Source: Pararhizobium qamdonense (GTDB lineage: Bacteria > Pseudomonadota > Alphaproteobacteria > Rhizobiales > Rhizobiaceae). From it: a DNA stretch of 64,000 nucleotides. A program made the position numbers and the translations under genes. Position 1 is the stretch's first letter, and each line of letters starts with the position of its first letter. This document shows, one piece after another, positions 24,735 to 34,403 of this stretch. The notes beneath the pieces are model-generated. The model did not search any database. It saw only the letters and a list, made by a program, of their open reading frames with translations, and was not told where the DNA came from. The DNA is taken from NCBI RefSeq assembly GCF_029277445.1, contig NZ_CP119566.1:2420001-2484000 (forward strand), in the 5' to 3' direction.

Positions 24735-25322
24735 TCAGTCCAGCAAATCGAAGGCGCGAAAAATCCAGACGACTTGATAGGTGAGCCCGGCAATCAGGAA
24801 GGCGGCGTGAAAACGGCGGTTGGCGGTCAGGGCCGCGATGATGCAGAGCAGGATATAGACGGCGTTTCGCAGCGGGTATTCCACGCCGTAGGACAGGAAA
24901 TACTGCTTGCCCTTGACGGCGGTGTCGATGAGATCGACGGCATAGGCGAGCGCCAAAAAGCCGAAGAACCAGGCGCGGCGCGACATGAAATAATGCTCAT
25001 AGCCGCTGTAATCCTCCATCGAAGTGGGAAACAGGAGGACGCAGAGGAAAAAGAAGATGCAGCAATAGGAAATGACGAAGAGATAGACGCTGAAATCGAT
25101 CACCGGCACCGAATGCAGCCGGTACTCCCACCACCAGAAATAGATCAGGAACAGGAACATGAAAAGCACCCAGCCAAGGTGCAGCCAGTAGATCCTGGTC
25201 TTGCCGGGATGCTGGACGAACAGCGCAAGGCCGGTGAGCAGCCTGGCCATCGAGAGGCTGATGACCATGCCCATGACGACGCGAATATGCGAGAAAATCT
25301 GCGGATCGACGGGCTGGTCCAT
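24735..25322 (-). CDS. Hypothetical membrane protein
   Basis: A 195-residue protein with about six predicted helices and many aromatic residues (FMFLFLIYFWWWEYRLHSVP). It starts MDQPVDPQIFSHIRVVMGM at 25322, with an AAAGGC element upstream. The helix segment IRVVMGMVISLSMARLLTGL shows a regular Gly/Met pattern. I do not recognise a characterised family. The gene lies 34 bases downstream of the thioesterase gene on the same strand and may be co-transcribed with it. Confidence 0.75.
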   Translation of the reverse strand: MDQPVDPQIFSHIRVVMGMVISLSMARLLTGLALFVQHPGKTRIYWLHLGWVLFMFLFLIYFWWWEYRLHSVPVIDFSVYLFVISYCCIFFFLCVLLFPTSMEDYSGYEHYFMSRRAWFFGFLALAYAVDLIDTAVKGKQYFLSYGVEYPLRNAVYILLCIIAALTANRRFHAAFLIAGLTYQVVWIFRAFDLLD

Positions 25323-25356
25323 GGCTTGGGCCTTTATGAGTGCCGGGCTTTCAGGA

Positions 25357-25743
25357 TCAGGCCTCGGGCGGCACCGGTTTTGGATGGCCGGTCTCGTCGA
25401 GCGCCACCATGACAAACAGCGCATCGGTGACCTTGTCCATCCGGTCGGAAAGATAGCGCTGCGCCCAGACCTCGACCTTCAGCGTCATCGAGGTGCGCCC
25501 GACCTTGACGACATCGGTGTAGATGCACAGCGTATCGCCGATCTTGACCGGCATTTCGAAGGCCATTTCCTTGACGGCGGCGGTGACGACGCGGCCGCGG
25601 GCGCGCTCGGCGGCGCGGATACCGCAGGACAGATCCATCTGCGCCATGACCCAGCCGCCGAAAATATCGCCGGCGGCATTGGCATCGGCCGGCATGGCCA
25701 GCGTGCGCAGGGTGAGGTCGCCGTTCGGTTTGGCCATGGTCAT
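25357..25743 (-). CDS. Acyl-CoA thioesterase, YciA-type hotdog fold
   Basis: A 128-residue single hotdog-domain protein. The catalytic and CoA-binding stretch is LAMPADANAAGDIFGGWVMAQMD, where Asp in AAGDIFGGW is the general base of YciA-type thioesterases. The downstream VVTAAVKEMAFEMPVKIGD and VEVWAQRY strands complete the fold. It hydrolyses acyl-CoAs in the cytoplasm with broad range; the natural substrate is unknown. Confidence 0.9.
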   Translation of the reverse strand: MTMAKPNGDLTLRTLAMPADANAAGDIFGGWVMAQMDLSCGIRAAERARGRVVTAAVKEMAFEMPVKIGDTLCIYTDVVKVGRTSMTLKVEVWAQRYLSDRMDKVTDALFVMVALDETGHPKPVPPEA

Positions 25744-25943
25744 CGCTCTCCGTTTGATGCGATGTAACCTGAGGAGCCGCGATCGGAAAAGACCCCCAAG
25801 GTAAATATCCCGGCCTTGTGTTGCAGAACTCCGGAATGAACAAAGGGTAAATCGGCTATCCTCAATTTTAGGGGTATCCTGTTAGGAAGTTCGAAAATTC
25901 CAGACGGTATCGTGCGGCCATAAATCTGAGGGGGATTGGCTGT

Positions 25944-27758
25944 ATGAAACATTTCCGCATTTCCGTGCGCCTGTATGCGCTGGTGGGGCTGGCGCTTTTG
26001 ATGATGGCTGCCGTGATGACGCTGGGGCTGTTCGAGGAACAGGACAAGCTGGTGGCGCAGCGCAAGGCCATGCTGGAGGCGATGAACGAGAACGCGGTGA
26101 CCGTGTTCAATGCCTATTACAAGCAGGAACAGGCCAGCACGCTGAGCCGCAACGACGCGCAGGCGCGCGCCATCGAGGCGATCCAGGCGATGCGCTATCA
26201 AGATAGCGGCTATTTCTTCATCACCGACATGAAGAGCATGATGATCATGCACCCGATCAAGCCGGCCCTTGATGGCACCGACCAGACGGAGAACAAGGAT
26301 CCGACCGGCAAACGCATCTTCGTCGAGTTTGCCAAAAAGGTTGCCGCCGAGGGCAAGGGGTTCGTCGATTATTATTGGCCTAAGCCCGGCGCCGAGGAGC
26401 CGGTGTTGAAATATTCGCATGTGGCGGGATTTGCGCCCTGGGGCTGGATCGTCGGCACCGGCGTCTATGCCGACGACCTGGCCGCCATGTTTACCGAAGG
26501 CCTGATCCAGGTCGCCGTCATCTGCGTATTCGCCGCGCTGGTCATTCTGCTTGCGGCTTTCTCCATCGTGCGTAGCGTCGTTGGTCCGATCGAGCGGCTG
26601 AAGGCTTCGATGCGGGCGATTGCCGATGAGGATGTGTCGTCAGCCGTTCCGGAAACCGGGCGCAAGGACGAGATCGGCCAGATGGCCGCTGTTCTCGTGG
26701 TGCTGCGCGATTCCGTCAAGGAGCGCATCGGTATGCGGCAGCGCGAGGCCGAGCAGCAGAGCCAGCTCGATGCCGAGCGGCGCAGCAACGAAAACCGCGC
26801 CCAATCGGACGCGCAGACGCAGGCCGATGCCATGGCGGCGATCGGCAGTGCGCTGGAGAAATTGGCCAGCGGCGACCTGACGGCCGAGATCGCCACGATC
26901 GCGCCGGAATATTCCAAGCTGCGCGATGATTTCAACACGGCCGTTGGCGCGCTGCGCGGCGTCATCCAGTCGATCGCGCATTCGACCGAGGTGGTCTATG
27001 GCAGCGCCGGTGACATTTCCGAAGCGGCCAACAACCTGTCACGCCGCACCGAGCAGCAGGCGGCCGCACTCGAAGAGACGGCGGCGGCACTCGACGAGAT
27101 CACCTCGACGGTCAGGAGCGCATCCGACCGCGCGGCCGAAGCCCGCGAAATGGTCGATGAGACCAAGGGCAGCGCTGCCAAATCCGGCGATATCGTCCGC
27201 AACGCTATTGCCGCGATGACCAGGATCGAAGGTTCCTCCACGAAAATCAGCCAGATCATCGGCGTCATCGACGAGATCGCCTTCCAGACCAATCTTTTGG
27301 CGCTGAATGCCGGTGTCGAGGCGGCGCGTGCGGGCGAAGCAGGGCGCGGCTTTGCCGTCGTTGCGCAGGAAGTGCGCGAATTGGCCCAGCGGTCAGCCGG
27401 TGCCGCCAAGGAGATCAAGGAGCTGATCCGCAACTCGGCCACCGAAGTCGAAACCGGGGTGACGCTGGTGCGCTCGACCGGCGAGGCGCTGACGGAAATC
27501 GAAAAGCTGGTCAACCGGGTGAACGAACACGTAGCCTCGATCGCCACGGCTGCCCGCGAACAGGCGACGGGGCTTGCCGAGGTCAACACCGCCGTCAACA
27601 GCATGGACCAGATGACGCAGCAGAATGCGGCCATGGTCGAGGAGACGACGGCGGCCAGCCAGACCCTGGCGCAGGAAAGCCGCGAGCTGAAAAGCCTGCT
27701 GCAGACCTTCCGCCTGACCGCCGGCAACCGGCAGGCGAACTACAGCCGCGCGGCCTGA
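25944..27758 (+). CDS. Methyl-accepting chemotaxis protein with single Cache domain
   Basis: A 604-residue chemoreceptor. A first helix (about 12-30) leads into a periplasmic sCache_2-type domain (about 33-180) with the motifs [16 protein letters not shown] and [14 protein letters not shown] second helix (about 186-210) precedes HAMP (212-264) and a second HAMP-like unit (about 282-345, [13 protein letters not shown]). The signalling tip is in the MA domain, [20 protein letters not shown]. The C-terminus has no NWETF-type tether for CheR/CheB. sCache_2 receptors usually sense small organic acids, but the ligand here is unknown. Confidence 0.93.
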   Translation: MKHFRISVRLYALVGLALLMMAAVMTLGLFEEQDKLVAQRKAMLEAMNENAVTVFNAYYKQEQASTLSRNDAQARAIEAIQAMRYQDSGYFFITDMKSMMIMHPIKPALDGTDQTENKDPTGKRIFVEFAKKVAAEGKGFVDYYWPKPGAEEPVLKYSHVAGFAPWGWIVGTGVYADDLAAMFTEGLIQVAVICVFAALVILLAAFSIVRSVVGPIERLKASMRAIADEDVSSAVPETGRKDEIGQMAAVLVVLRDSVKERIGMRQREAEQQSQLDAERRSNENRAQSDAQTQADAMAAIGSALEKLASGDLTAEIATIAPEYSKLRDDFNTAVGALRGVIQSIAHSTEVVYGSAGDISEAANNLSRRTEQQAAALEETAAALDEITSTVRSASDRAAEAREMVDETKGSAAKSGDIVRNAIAAMTRIEGSSTKISQIIGVIDEIAFQTNLLALNAGVEAARAGEAGRGFAVVAQEVRELAQRSAGAAKEIKELIRNSATEVETGVTLVRSTGEALTEIEKLVNRVNEHVASIATAAREQATGLAEVNTAVNSMDQMTQQNAAMVEETTAASQTLAQESRELKSLLQTFRLTAGNRQANYSRAA

Positions 27759-27787
27759 TCGCATCCAAAAAGACGGAAATGCCAATT

Positions 27788-27816
27788 GCCCGCGTTCGAA
27801 AGGACGCGGGCTTTTT
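27788..27816 (+). terminator. Terminator after the sCache chemoreceptor
   Basis: GCCCGCGT (27788-27795) and ACGCGGGC (27804-27811) form a perfect 8-bp stem with an 8-base loop, followed by TTTTT. Confidence 0.88.
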
Positions 27817-27979
27817 CGTGTGTGTGTGTGATGGGTTGGGTTTTCGAGGGAATGTTGGGAAGGTTTGGACGCCGGGTTGACCCGTATGGATTTCCCATGA
27901 GAATGGCGGGGTGACTCAAAGTGCGACAGTGCCGCTCCGCGTTTATCGCTGGGGTGCTGTTGCCAGGGGAGGACTGCGA

Positions 27980-28582
27980 ATGACGCCGTTTCAACGTGTT
28001 ACGATCCGTATTGCCGCGCTGATGGCGCTTTCGCTCGGAGTTTTGAGTGCCTGCACCGTCGCTGTCGATGAGCCCGGTGGGCGGCCCTATCCGCGGCCGC
28101 AGCCTTCGTCCCCGCAGATGTGCACGATGCAATATGATCCGGTTTGCGGCGCGCGCGGCAATACCAGCCGGACTTTCGGCAATGAATGCCAGGCGCGGGC
28201 GGAAGGGTTCCGGGTCATCGGCCGGGGCGAATGCCGGCCGCAAAGGCCCGATTTCGGCGGCGACCGGCCGCAGGTCTGCACGCGCGAATATGCGCCGGTC
28301 TGCGCCCGCCAGGGACGGCGCGAGCAGACGTTTGCGAATGGCTGCATGGCTGAGGCGCAAGGGTTCCGCGTCATCGGGCGCGGCGAATGCGAACGCGGCG
28401 GCGGCCGGCCCGGCGATGAGGGCGGCATGCGTCCGCCGCGCCCGGATCGCGGCCCGCAGGCCTGTACCCGCGAATTCGCCCCGGTCTGCGCCCGGCAAGG
28501 CGGCCGCGAGCAGACATTCCCGAACGCCTGCACGGCGCAGGCTCAAGGGTTTCGTGTGATCGGCAACGGCGATTGCCGCTGA
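27980..28582 (+). CDS. Lipoprotein with three Kazal-type protease-inhibitor domains
   Basis: A 200-residue protein with a lipoprotein signal peptide ending LGVLSAC (lipidated Cys about residue 25). Three Kazal-like domains follow, each with the pattern C-x6-PVC-x-(R/G)...TF-x-N-x-C-x-A-x-A-x-GFRVIG-x-G-x-C. The first is CTMQYDPVCG, the second CTREYAPVCARQG and the third CTREFAPVCARQG. The proline-rich linkers (PQRPDFGGDRPQ, PPRPDRGPQ) separate them. Kazal domains block serine proteases by a substrate-like loop; the reactive loops here lie just before each PVC. A strong AGGGGAGGA site fixes the ATG at 27980. Targets and host relevance are unknown. Repeats 2 and 3 are nearly identical, so a recent duplication is likely. 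Confidence 0.9.
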   Translation: MTPFQRVTIRIAALMALSLGVLSACTVAVDEPGGRPYPRPQPSSPQMCTMQYDPVCGARGNTSRTFGNECQARAEGFRVIGRGECRPQRPDFGGDRPQVCTREYAPVCARQGRREQTFANGCMAEAQGFRVIGRGECERGGGRPGDEGGMRPPRPDRGPQACTREFAPVCARQGGREQTFPNACTAQAQGFRVIGNGDCR

Positions 28583-28593
28583 TCTGAATTGAA

Positions 28594-28640
28594 GGACCGG
28601 ACAATGCGCCCGGGCGAGGGCGTCTTGCCCGGTCCTCTTT
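28594..28640 (+). terminator. Terminator after the Kazal gene
   Basis: GGACCGG (28594-28600) pairs with CCGGTCC (28629-28635), enclosing an inner CAA/TTG match, and is followed by TCTTT. Confidence 0.7.
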
Positions 28641-28665
28641 CTGTTGCTGACGGCTGGAGCTGAGC

Positions 28666-29472
28666 ATGCTGCGCATCCTTTCGTTGAATGCCTGGGGCGG
28701 GCGGGTCCATGCGCCGCTGATGCGATATCTCGCCGAGGTGGATGCGGATGTGATCTGCCTGCAGGAGGTGGCGCGCACGCCGGATGCCCCGTCCGACTGG
28801 CTGATCTATCGCGACCAGGGTGTCGAACTGCCGCAACGGGCCAATCTGTTTGAGGAGATCAGGACGCTTCTGCCGGATCATGACGGGTTCTTCGCACCAA
28901 CGGCGCGGGGTCATCTGTTTGATGGCGAGCGGGCGGTGCCGTCCGAATTCGGGCTGGCGACCTTTGTGCGCAAGTTTTTGACGGTGATCGCGCAGGCTCA
29001 GGATTTCGTGCATGGCACGTTTTCGCCCGACGGCTGGGGGCCGCATCCGCGCGCCCGCAACGCTCATTGCCTGCGCCTTTTCAACCATGAGGACGGGTTT
29101 GCGTTCACCGTCGCGCAGATGCATGGCTTAAGAGAGGTTGCGGGCAAGGGCGATACTCCGGCGCGCGATGCCCAGACGCAGGCGCTGATCGAACTGATCG
29201 GGCGGGTATGGAGTGCAGGTGAGCGGCTGGCGGTCTGCGGCGATTTCAACGTGCTGCCGGACAGCCGGATTTTTTCCGAACTTGCGGCGCTCGGCCTGAC
29301 GGATCTGATCACCGCACGCGGGCATGCCGATACCCGCACGTCCTACTATGAAAAACCGGGGCGTTTTGCCGATTACTTGCTGGTCACGCCGGATATTGAA
29401 GTGATCAGTTTCGATGCTGTGGCCGAGCCGGAGGTGTCCGATCATCGCGCTCTGCTTCTCGATATGCGCTAG
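28666..29472 (+). CDS. Endonuclease/exonuclease/phosphatase (EEP) family protein
   Basis: A 268-residue metal-dependent phosphoesterase of the DNase I-like fold. The usual active-site blocks are present: LSLNAWGG at the N-terminus, CLQEV, the catalytic GDFNVLPDS, and the terminal SDHRALLLDM. It has no signal peptide, so it acts in the cytoplasm. The family covers nucleases, inositol phosphatases and sphingomyelinases, and the substrate cannot be chosen here. It stands on its own between two terminators. Confidence 0.87.
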   Translation: MLRILSLNAWGGRVHAPLMRYLAEVDADVICLQEVARTPDAPSDWLIYRDQGVELPQRANLFEEIRTLLPDHDGFFAPTARGHLFDGERAVPSEFGLATFVRKFLTVIAQAQDFVHGTFSPDGWGPHPRARNAHCLRLFNHEDGFAFTVAQMHGLREVAGKGDTPARDAQTQALIELIGRVWSAGERLAVCGDFNVLPDSRIFSELAALGLTDLITARGHADTRTSYYEKPGRFADYLLVTPDIEVISFDAVAEPEVSDHRALLLDMR

Positions 29473-29632
29473 GGAAGCCGCACGCGAGGCAACAATCTGG
29501 CGGGCGTCATTGGATAAGGGGCAGGTTGTCAAATTTTTTTTCCGTTGCCGTGTCGATCCGCAGCAGGGCCGTTCGTCGTGATGATACGGGCCGTAAGCTC
29601 GTACAACACATGGACCCTCAAGGAGACAGGCA

Positions 29633-30034
29633 ATGCCCAAGATGATTTTCGTCAATTTGCCGGTGCGCGAACTGGCGGCTGCGATCCGCTTCTATCAGGC
29701 GATTGGATGCCAGAAGAACGATCAGTTCAGCGACAACAGTTCGGCCAGCATGGTTTGGTCGGAGACGATTACGTTCCAGCTGGCAACCCCCTACTATTTC
29801 GCAACCTACACGCCGAAGGCGATTGCCGACGCGCATGCAACGACGGAGGTGCTGCTCGCCTTGTCGATCGACAGCCGGCAGGAGGTGGACAGATTGGCTG
29901 ACGCGGCGGCTGTTGCGGGCGGCAAGGCTGACATTCGCGAGCGCCAGGACAGCGGCTTCATGTATAACCGTGCGATCGCAGATCCTGACGGCCATAACAT
30001 CGAATTGATGTGGATGGACATGGGCGCGGCCTGA
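29633..30034 (+). CDS. VOC family (glyoxalase/dioxygenase-like) protein
   Basis: A 133-residue single-domain protein of the vicinal oxygen chelate fold. It starts MPKMIFVNLPVRELAAAIRF and carries the later beta-alpha-beta motif FMYNRAIADPDGHNIELMWM. DPDGHNIE is the typical second metal-side motif, and the Glu in IELMWM is a likely metal ligand. Members act as glyoxalase, dioxygenase or resistance proteins; this subfamily is usually annotated only as VOC. An AAGGAG site precedes the ATG. Confidence 0.85.
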   Translation: MPKMIFVNLPVRELAAAIRFYQAIGCQKNDQFSDNSSASMVWSETITFQLATPYYFATYTPKAIADAHATTEVLLALSIDSRQEVDRLADAAAVAGGKADIRERQDSGFMYNRAIADPDGHNIELMWMDMGAA

Positions 30035-30257
30035 GCACGGAGCTCCAACCCGGCGTCTGCTGCTGTCACCCATTTCCAGTGACGGCAGCGAAAGCCTTCG
30101 TTTACCATGTTTGCTTAAAATCCGCTTCAGTGACGGCCATTCCCGCCCGGCGCCCGCCTTTCGACACAGGCGGACCGCAGGTTGTTCTTGAGGGCCAGGC
30201 AGGGATGGGGCGGCGCGATGGTGCATTCTGGTGCATCCTCATCGGTAGAGGCGGCAA

Positions 30258-31547
30258 GTGAGTATGGCGTATGTTTCCCTTTTCCGGCGGCCTGTGGCGG
30301 TGTTTTTGCTGTCGTTATCGCTGACCACCTGTTCGACGGACGATCTGACGCCGCCGGGGCGGGTCGATTCGTCGGCACGGGTGAGTGCCATCAAGCCGGT
30401 GAACGGTCATGCGCGCGGTTCGCGCGAAAATCCCTATCCGGCGGCCCAGACACCGGTTGCGACGTTTTCTGAAAATTCCGACGATGCGGTCCCGGCCGAT
30501 CCGGGGCTACAAGGCGCCAGCCGGCGCCTGCCGATGATCGACAGCGAACCCACGCAACAGCCGCTTGCCGGTGGACAGCCGATGACGGTTCCGTCTGAAG
30601 GCGTCAATATGGACGCGATGATGGGCGTCGAAACCGGATCAACGCAGGTTGTCGGCCTGGCCGAGGAACAGAACCGCGATTACGGCCGCGGCAATGAGAT
30701 TGCCGAGGGCAATGCCAGCCAGCCGGTGGTTGGCGGGATCGGTGGCGACAGCGTCGAACAGCTTGGCGGGTCACAGGCCATGCAGGTGGCTTCCGCCGAT
30801 CCGAGTTATGACCCCGACCTGCCGCCGCTCAGCGCCGAAAAGCAAGCGGCTGAGGAGGCACGCAAGGCGCAGTTTCTGGACCAGCAGCAGCGCGTGATGC
30901 TGCGCAAGAGCCAAGTTCAGCAGGAGCAGCAGGTGGCGTTCCTGCCGCGTGGGGGCAATCCGCTGGAATCCGAGCCTGATTTTACCGGGCGCATGCCGGC
31001 CTCCGAAGTGGCCTGCCGCCAACGGCTGAAGAAATTGCGGGTGGAATTCACCGATATTCCCCGCATTTCCAACGGAAAATCCTGTGGCATCGACTACCCG
31101 ATCCAGCTGACCGGCCTTTCCGGCGGCATCGACGTCAAGCCCGCCGTCAAGCTCAATTGCGAGGTGACGGAAGCCTTTGCCAAATGGGTGAAGAACGAAC
31201 TCGCACCCTCGGCCCGCTACCGCTACCTGTCCGGCATCAAGACGATCAAGCCGCTTGGGGGCTATTCCTGCCGGACGATGAATTCCAAGCGCGGCAATCC
31301 GATGTCGGAACACGCCCATGGCAACGCCATCGATGTCGGAAAGTTCGTGCTGAATTCCGGCAAGGAAATCGACGTGCGCAAGCCCGGCTTCTTCGCCTTC
31401 CGCGAAAAGGGGCTGCTGAAGGCAGTGCGCAGCGACAGCTGCAAATATTTCAACACGGTGCTCGGCCCCGGCAGCGATCCGCAGCACAAGGACCATTTCC
31501 ATTTCGACCTGAGAGAGCGCAAGTCCGGATACCGGCACTGCGACTGA
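30258..31547 (+). CDS. Extensin-like family protein (secreted or lipoprotein)
   Basis: A 429-residue protein. The N-terminal hydrophobic stretch VAVFLLSLSLTTCS could be a lipoprotein signal. Residues 30-240 are low-complexity and probably disordered. The extensin-like C-terminal domain (about 245-429) has conserved cysteines (EVACRQRL, GKSCGIDYP, YSCRTMNS, SCKYFN) and the pair HAHGNAIDVG and KDHFHFDL. These histidines resemble the zinc site of LAS-type peptidoglycan peptidases, so a cell-wall role is plausible but unproven. GTG 30258 has a GAGG site at proper distance; ATG 30264 is the alternative. Confidence 0.85.
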   Translation: MSMAYVSLFRRPVAVFLLSLSLTTCSTDDLTPPGRVDSSARVSAIKPVNGHARGSRENPYPAAQTPVATFSENSDDAVPADPGLQGASRRLPMIDSEPTQQPLAGGQPMTVPSEGVNMDAMMGVETGSTQVVGLAEEQNRDYGRGNEIAEGNASQPVVGGIGGDSVEQLGGSQAMQVASADPSYDPDLPPLSAEKQAAEEARKAQFLDQQQRVMLRKSQVQQEQQVAFLPRGGNPLESEPDFTGRMPASEVACRQRLKKLRVEFTDIPRISNGKSCGIDYPIQLTGLSGGIDVKPAVKLNCEVTEAFAKWVKNELAPSARYRYLSGIKTIKPLGGYSCRTMNSKRGNPMSEHAHGNAIDVGKFVLNSGKEIDVRKPGFFAFREKGLLKAVRSDSCKYFNTVLGPGSDPQHKDHFHFDLRERKSGYRHCD

Positions 31548-31689
31548 GGTGAGGTGCCCGTAGGTCGCTGCGGCCTGGGTGTGCATGCCGTGCCGCGCGG
31601 TAAGATTTGGTGGCGCGTGGTCACGAATCGAAGATTTCCCGAGGGGAGCGAATGGGGCGAGAGGCTGAAAGGCCGCCCAATTCCGGTTT

Positions 31690-32034
31690 TCAGACCGAGG
31701 ATTTGGTGTCTGTGGACGCTCTTTCCTGATCCTCTTCCAATTCGATCTCCGGGGCGGGTGTCAGCATTCGTCCATGCCGGATGAGGATCACGTCAACGCA
31801 GAAACCATCATAGACATAATCGAGAAGATAATCGCCGACGACCAAGGTCAGGCTGCCCGCGATCCCAAGACCGTGCATTCTGTTTCCCGATTGAGGAAAG
31901 TTTTGAAGTGTTTCCCGAGCCTTTTTCATCGCGAGTGCGAAGTTTCTCGCGGCGGCAGTGTTTCGCCGGCGCAAATACTCCGCTTCCTGACGGACGTAGC
32001 TCGCAGCGTCTTTTGAAAGCCTGACGGGTGTCAT
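31690..32034 (-). CDS. Type II toxin, RelE/ParE family
   Basis: A 114-residue protein with the ParE-like core: helix DAASYVRQEAEYLRRRNTAAA, then GNRMHGLGIAGSLTLVVGDY, and the last strand YVYDGFCVDVILIRHGRM. The final HGRM matches the end of the RelE/ParE fold. The C-terminal tail after residue 95 is acidic and probably disordered (EIELEEDQERAS). It overlaps its antitoxin gene by four bases (ATGA). ParE toxins poison DNA gyrase and RelE toxins cut mRNA; which applies is unknown. Confidence 0.87.
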   Translation of the reverse strand: MTPVRLSKDAASYVRQEAEYLRRRNTAAARNFALAMKKARETLQNFPQSGNRMHGLGIAGSLTLVVGDYLLDYVYDGFCVDVILIRHGRMLTPAPEIELEEDQERASTDTKSSV

Positions 32035-32291
32035 GCCACCTTGCCGGAAACGATCCGATCGATATCGGCAAGGACGTCATCCATGTCTTCGTGTTCGCCG
32101 TTGAGAATTTGGTCACGACCCTCGATCGCGGCCAAGATGCCGGAACCCTCGTTCATGAGATAGGTTCTGAGCGCCCGGACGATGATGTAGCTCCTGGAGC
32201 GCTCCGTCGCTTCGGCAATGGTTTCGATGTCCGACACGATATCCGAGGGTATTCGAAGGGTGACCGATTCTGAGGTACTCGCATGCGGCAT
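32031..32291 (-). CDS. Antitoxin, ribbon-helix-helix (CopG-like) family
   Basis: An 86-residue protein. The N-terminal ribbon-helix-helix is SESVTLRIPSDIVSDIETIA followed by RSRSYIIVRALRTYL. The C-terminal part (EHEDMDDVLADIDRI) would wrap the toxin. ATG 32291 was chosen because AAGGAG lies six bases upstream; an ATG six bases earlier would abut the site directly. The antitoxin comes first, as is usual for ParD/ParE-type pairs, and would repress its own promoter. Confidence 0.87.
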   Translation of the reverse strand: MPHASTSESVTLRIPSDIVSDIETIAEATERSRSYIIVRALRTYLMNEGSGILAAIEGRDQILNGEHEDMDDVLADIDRIVSGKVA

Positions 32292-32718
32292 GACCATCTC
32301 CTTGGCTGTGTAAGACAATGTAAGACAAACCATTCTGCCGTGCAAGTTATGATAAATAGGCAGGCAGTGAAGCGGGCCGCGCGCTCATATTTCGATCAGC
32401 TGCGCGCAAAAAAATGGCCGGTGAAAACCGGCCTAAAATGAACCTTTCCGAAAGGGGGACTGCCGGAGGTTCTTGCAAATCACGTGAGTCGTGTCTGTCT
32501 CACGGCGCGAACATGACGACGGTCCGTCACCGTTTGATGACAGACGGGCTCAAGCGGAAAAAACGCGGTTTCTGAAACCAAAGGGAACAGGCGGTTACGG
32601 CGTTGCGGATGGTGTTGACGATGTGTTTTCGTCTTTTCTTGATTTGGCAGCTGAAATTTTCGAAAGAACGCCCCATATAGAGCATCTCTTTCCGCCTCCT
32701 TTCCCCGGAACATATTTC
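32292..32718. other. Intergenic region with several hairpins
   Basis: A 427-base gap between the divergent antitoxin and ABC genes. It holds GGCCGG/CCGGCC (32416-32433), GAACC/GGTTC (about 32441-32475) and CGTGAG/CTCACG (about 32483-32506). These could form a terminator or a small structured RNA, but no promoter or U-tract pattern makes this certain. No gene is supported. Confidence 0.4.
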
Positions 32719-33645
32719 ATGGCGCCCATCGTTTCCGTTTCCAATCTGGTGAAGACCTATGCGTCCGGCTTTCAGGCGCTGAAGGATGTCAGTCTCGATA
32801 TCGAGGAGGGCGAGATCCTGGCGCTTTTGGGGCCGAACGGCGCCGGCAAGACGACGCTGATCTCGATCATCTGCGGCATCGTCAATCCGAGCGGCGGCAC
32901 GGTGCTGGTCGGCGGCCATGATGTCGTCAAGGATTTTCGCGCCACCCGCTCGATGATCGGCCTGGTGCCGCAGGAGCTGACCACAGACCAGTTCGAGACG
33001 GTGTGGAACACGGTATCGTTTTCGCGCGGGCTGCACGGCAAGAAGCCGGACCCGGCCCATATCGAGAAGGTGCTGAAAGATCTGTCGCTGTACGACAAGA
33101 AGGACAGCATGCTGCGTGAGCTTTCCGGCGGCATGAAGCGCCGGGTTCTGATTGCCAAGGCGCTGTCGCATGAGCCGCGCGTGCTCTTTCTGGACGAGCC
33201 GACCGCCGGTGTCGATGTCAACCTGCGCAAGGACATGTGGAAGGTGGTTGAGAAGCTGCGGGAAACCGGCGTCACCATCATCCTGACCACCCATTATATC
33301 GAGGAGGCCGAGGAGATCGCCGATCGCGTCGGCGTCATCAATGGCGGCAAGATCCTTCTGATCGAACAGAAGAAGGAGCTGATGAAGAAGCTCGGCCGCA
33401 AGCAGCTGCGGATCGACCTGCAGGAGAAACTTCTGGCCATTCCCGAGACGCTGTCATCCTACGACCTGACGATCGAGGACGACGGCCAGAGCCTGATCTA
33501 TGACTATGATACGTCCGGCGAGCGCACCGGCATCACCACGCTGTTGACGGCGCTGGCGGAGGCTGGCATCCGGCTGAAGGACATCTCGACACGGCAGAGT
33601 TCGCTCGAGGATATTTTCGTCGAACTGGTGGGAGCAAAAGCATGA
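32719..33645 (+). CDS. ABC transporter ATP-binding protein (YadG-like exporter)
   Basis: A 308-residue ABC ATPase. Walker A is GPNGAGKT, the signature [16 protein letters not shown], and Walker B VLFLDEP, followed by [13 protein letters not shown] and the H-loop [16 protein letters not shown]. The last 80 residues form a C-terminal domain as in ABC-2 exporters. ATG 32719 ([14 protein letters not shown]) begins the homology; the long open frame upstream is in a structured gap. It overlaps the permease gene by four bases. The pair resembles E. coli YadGH and NodIJ-like exporters, but the substrate is unknown. Confidence 0.9.
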   Translation: MAPIVSVSNLVKTYASGFQALKDVSLDIEEGEILALLGPNGAGKTTLISIICGIVNPSGGTVLVGGHDVVKDFRATRSMIGLVPQELTTDQFETVWNTVSFSRGLHGKKPDPAHIEKVLKDLSLYDKKDSMLRELSGGMKRRVLIAKALSHEPRVLFLDEPTAGVDVNLRKDMWKVVEKLRETGVTIILTTHYIEEAEEIADRVGVINGGKILLIEQKKELMKKLGRKQLRIDLQEKLLAIPETLSSYDLTIEDDGQSLIYDYDTSGERTGITTLLTALAEAGIRLKDISTRQSSLEDIFVELVGAKA

Positions 33646-34403
33646 ACCTCGAAGCGGTCAAGTCGATCTATTTCTTCGAGATGGCGCGCACGCGCCGCAC
33701 GCTGTTGCAAAGCGTCGTCTCGCCGGTCATCTCGACCTCGCTCTATTTTATCGTCTTTGGCGCGGCCGTCGGATCGCGCATCCAGGAAATCGACGGTGTC
33801 TCCTACGGCGCCTTCATCACGCCCGGCCTGATCATGCTGACCTTGCTGACGCAGTGCATCGGCAACGGCTCGTTCGGCATCTATTTCCCGAAATTCACCG
33901 GCACGATCTATGAGCTGCTGTCGTCGCCGGTCTCGATGACGGAGATCGTGCTGGGCTATGTCGGGGCGGCGGCGACCAAGGGCATGATGATCGGCCTCAT
34001 CATCCTCGGAACGGCCTCGCTGTTCGTCGATCTGTCGATCGCCCATCCGTTCGTGATGCTGCTGTTCTTCGTGCTGACGGCCGTAACCTTCAGCCTGTTC
34101 GGCTTCATCATCGGCATCTGGGCCAAGGATTTTGAGCAGCTGAACCTCATCCCGATGCTGGTCATCCCGCCGCTGGTCTTCCTGGGCGGCAGCTTCTATT
34201 CGGTCAACATGCTGCCGCCGTTCTGGCAGGCGGTCAGCCATTTCAATCCGGTGCTCTATCTCATCAGCGGTTTCCGCTGGAGCTTCTTCGAGATCGCCGA
34301 CGTCAACCCGGTGGTCAGCTTTGCGATCATCATCGTGTTTCTGGCGGTGCTGATGGGGCTGCTGACGTGGATCTTCAAGACGGGATACCGGCTGCGGAAC
34401 TGA
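33642..34403 (+). CDS. ABC-2 type transporter permease (YadH-like)
   Basis: A 253-residue membrane protein with six helices of the ABC-2 family. It has an N-terminal [21 protein letters not shown] and the family motif [19 protein letters not shown]. The conserved [19 protein letters not shown] leads to the last hairpin. It starts with an ATGA overlap with the ATPase gene, so the two are coupled. The TGA stop at 34401-34403 forms the first base of the adjoining heptanucleotide array. Confidence 0.9.
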   Translation: MNLEAVKSIYFFEMARTRRTLLQSVVSPVISTSLYFIVFGAAVGSRIQEIDGVSYGAFITPGLIMLTLLTQCIGNGSFGIYFPKFTGTIYELLSSPVSMTEIVLGYVGAAATKGMMIGLIILGTASLFVDLSIAHPFVMLLFFVLTAVTFSLFGFIIGIWAKDFEQLNLIPMLVIPPLVFLGGSFYSVNMLPPFWQAVSHFNPVLYLISGFRWSFFEIADVNPVVSFAIIIVFLAVLMGLLTWIFKTGYRLRN

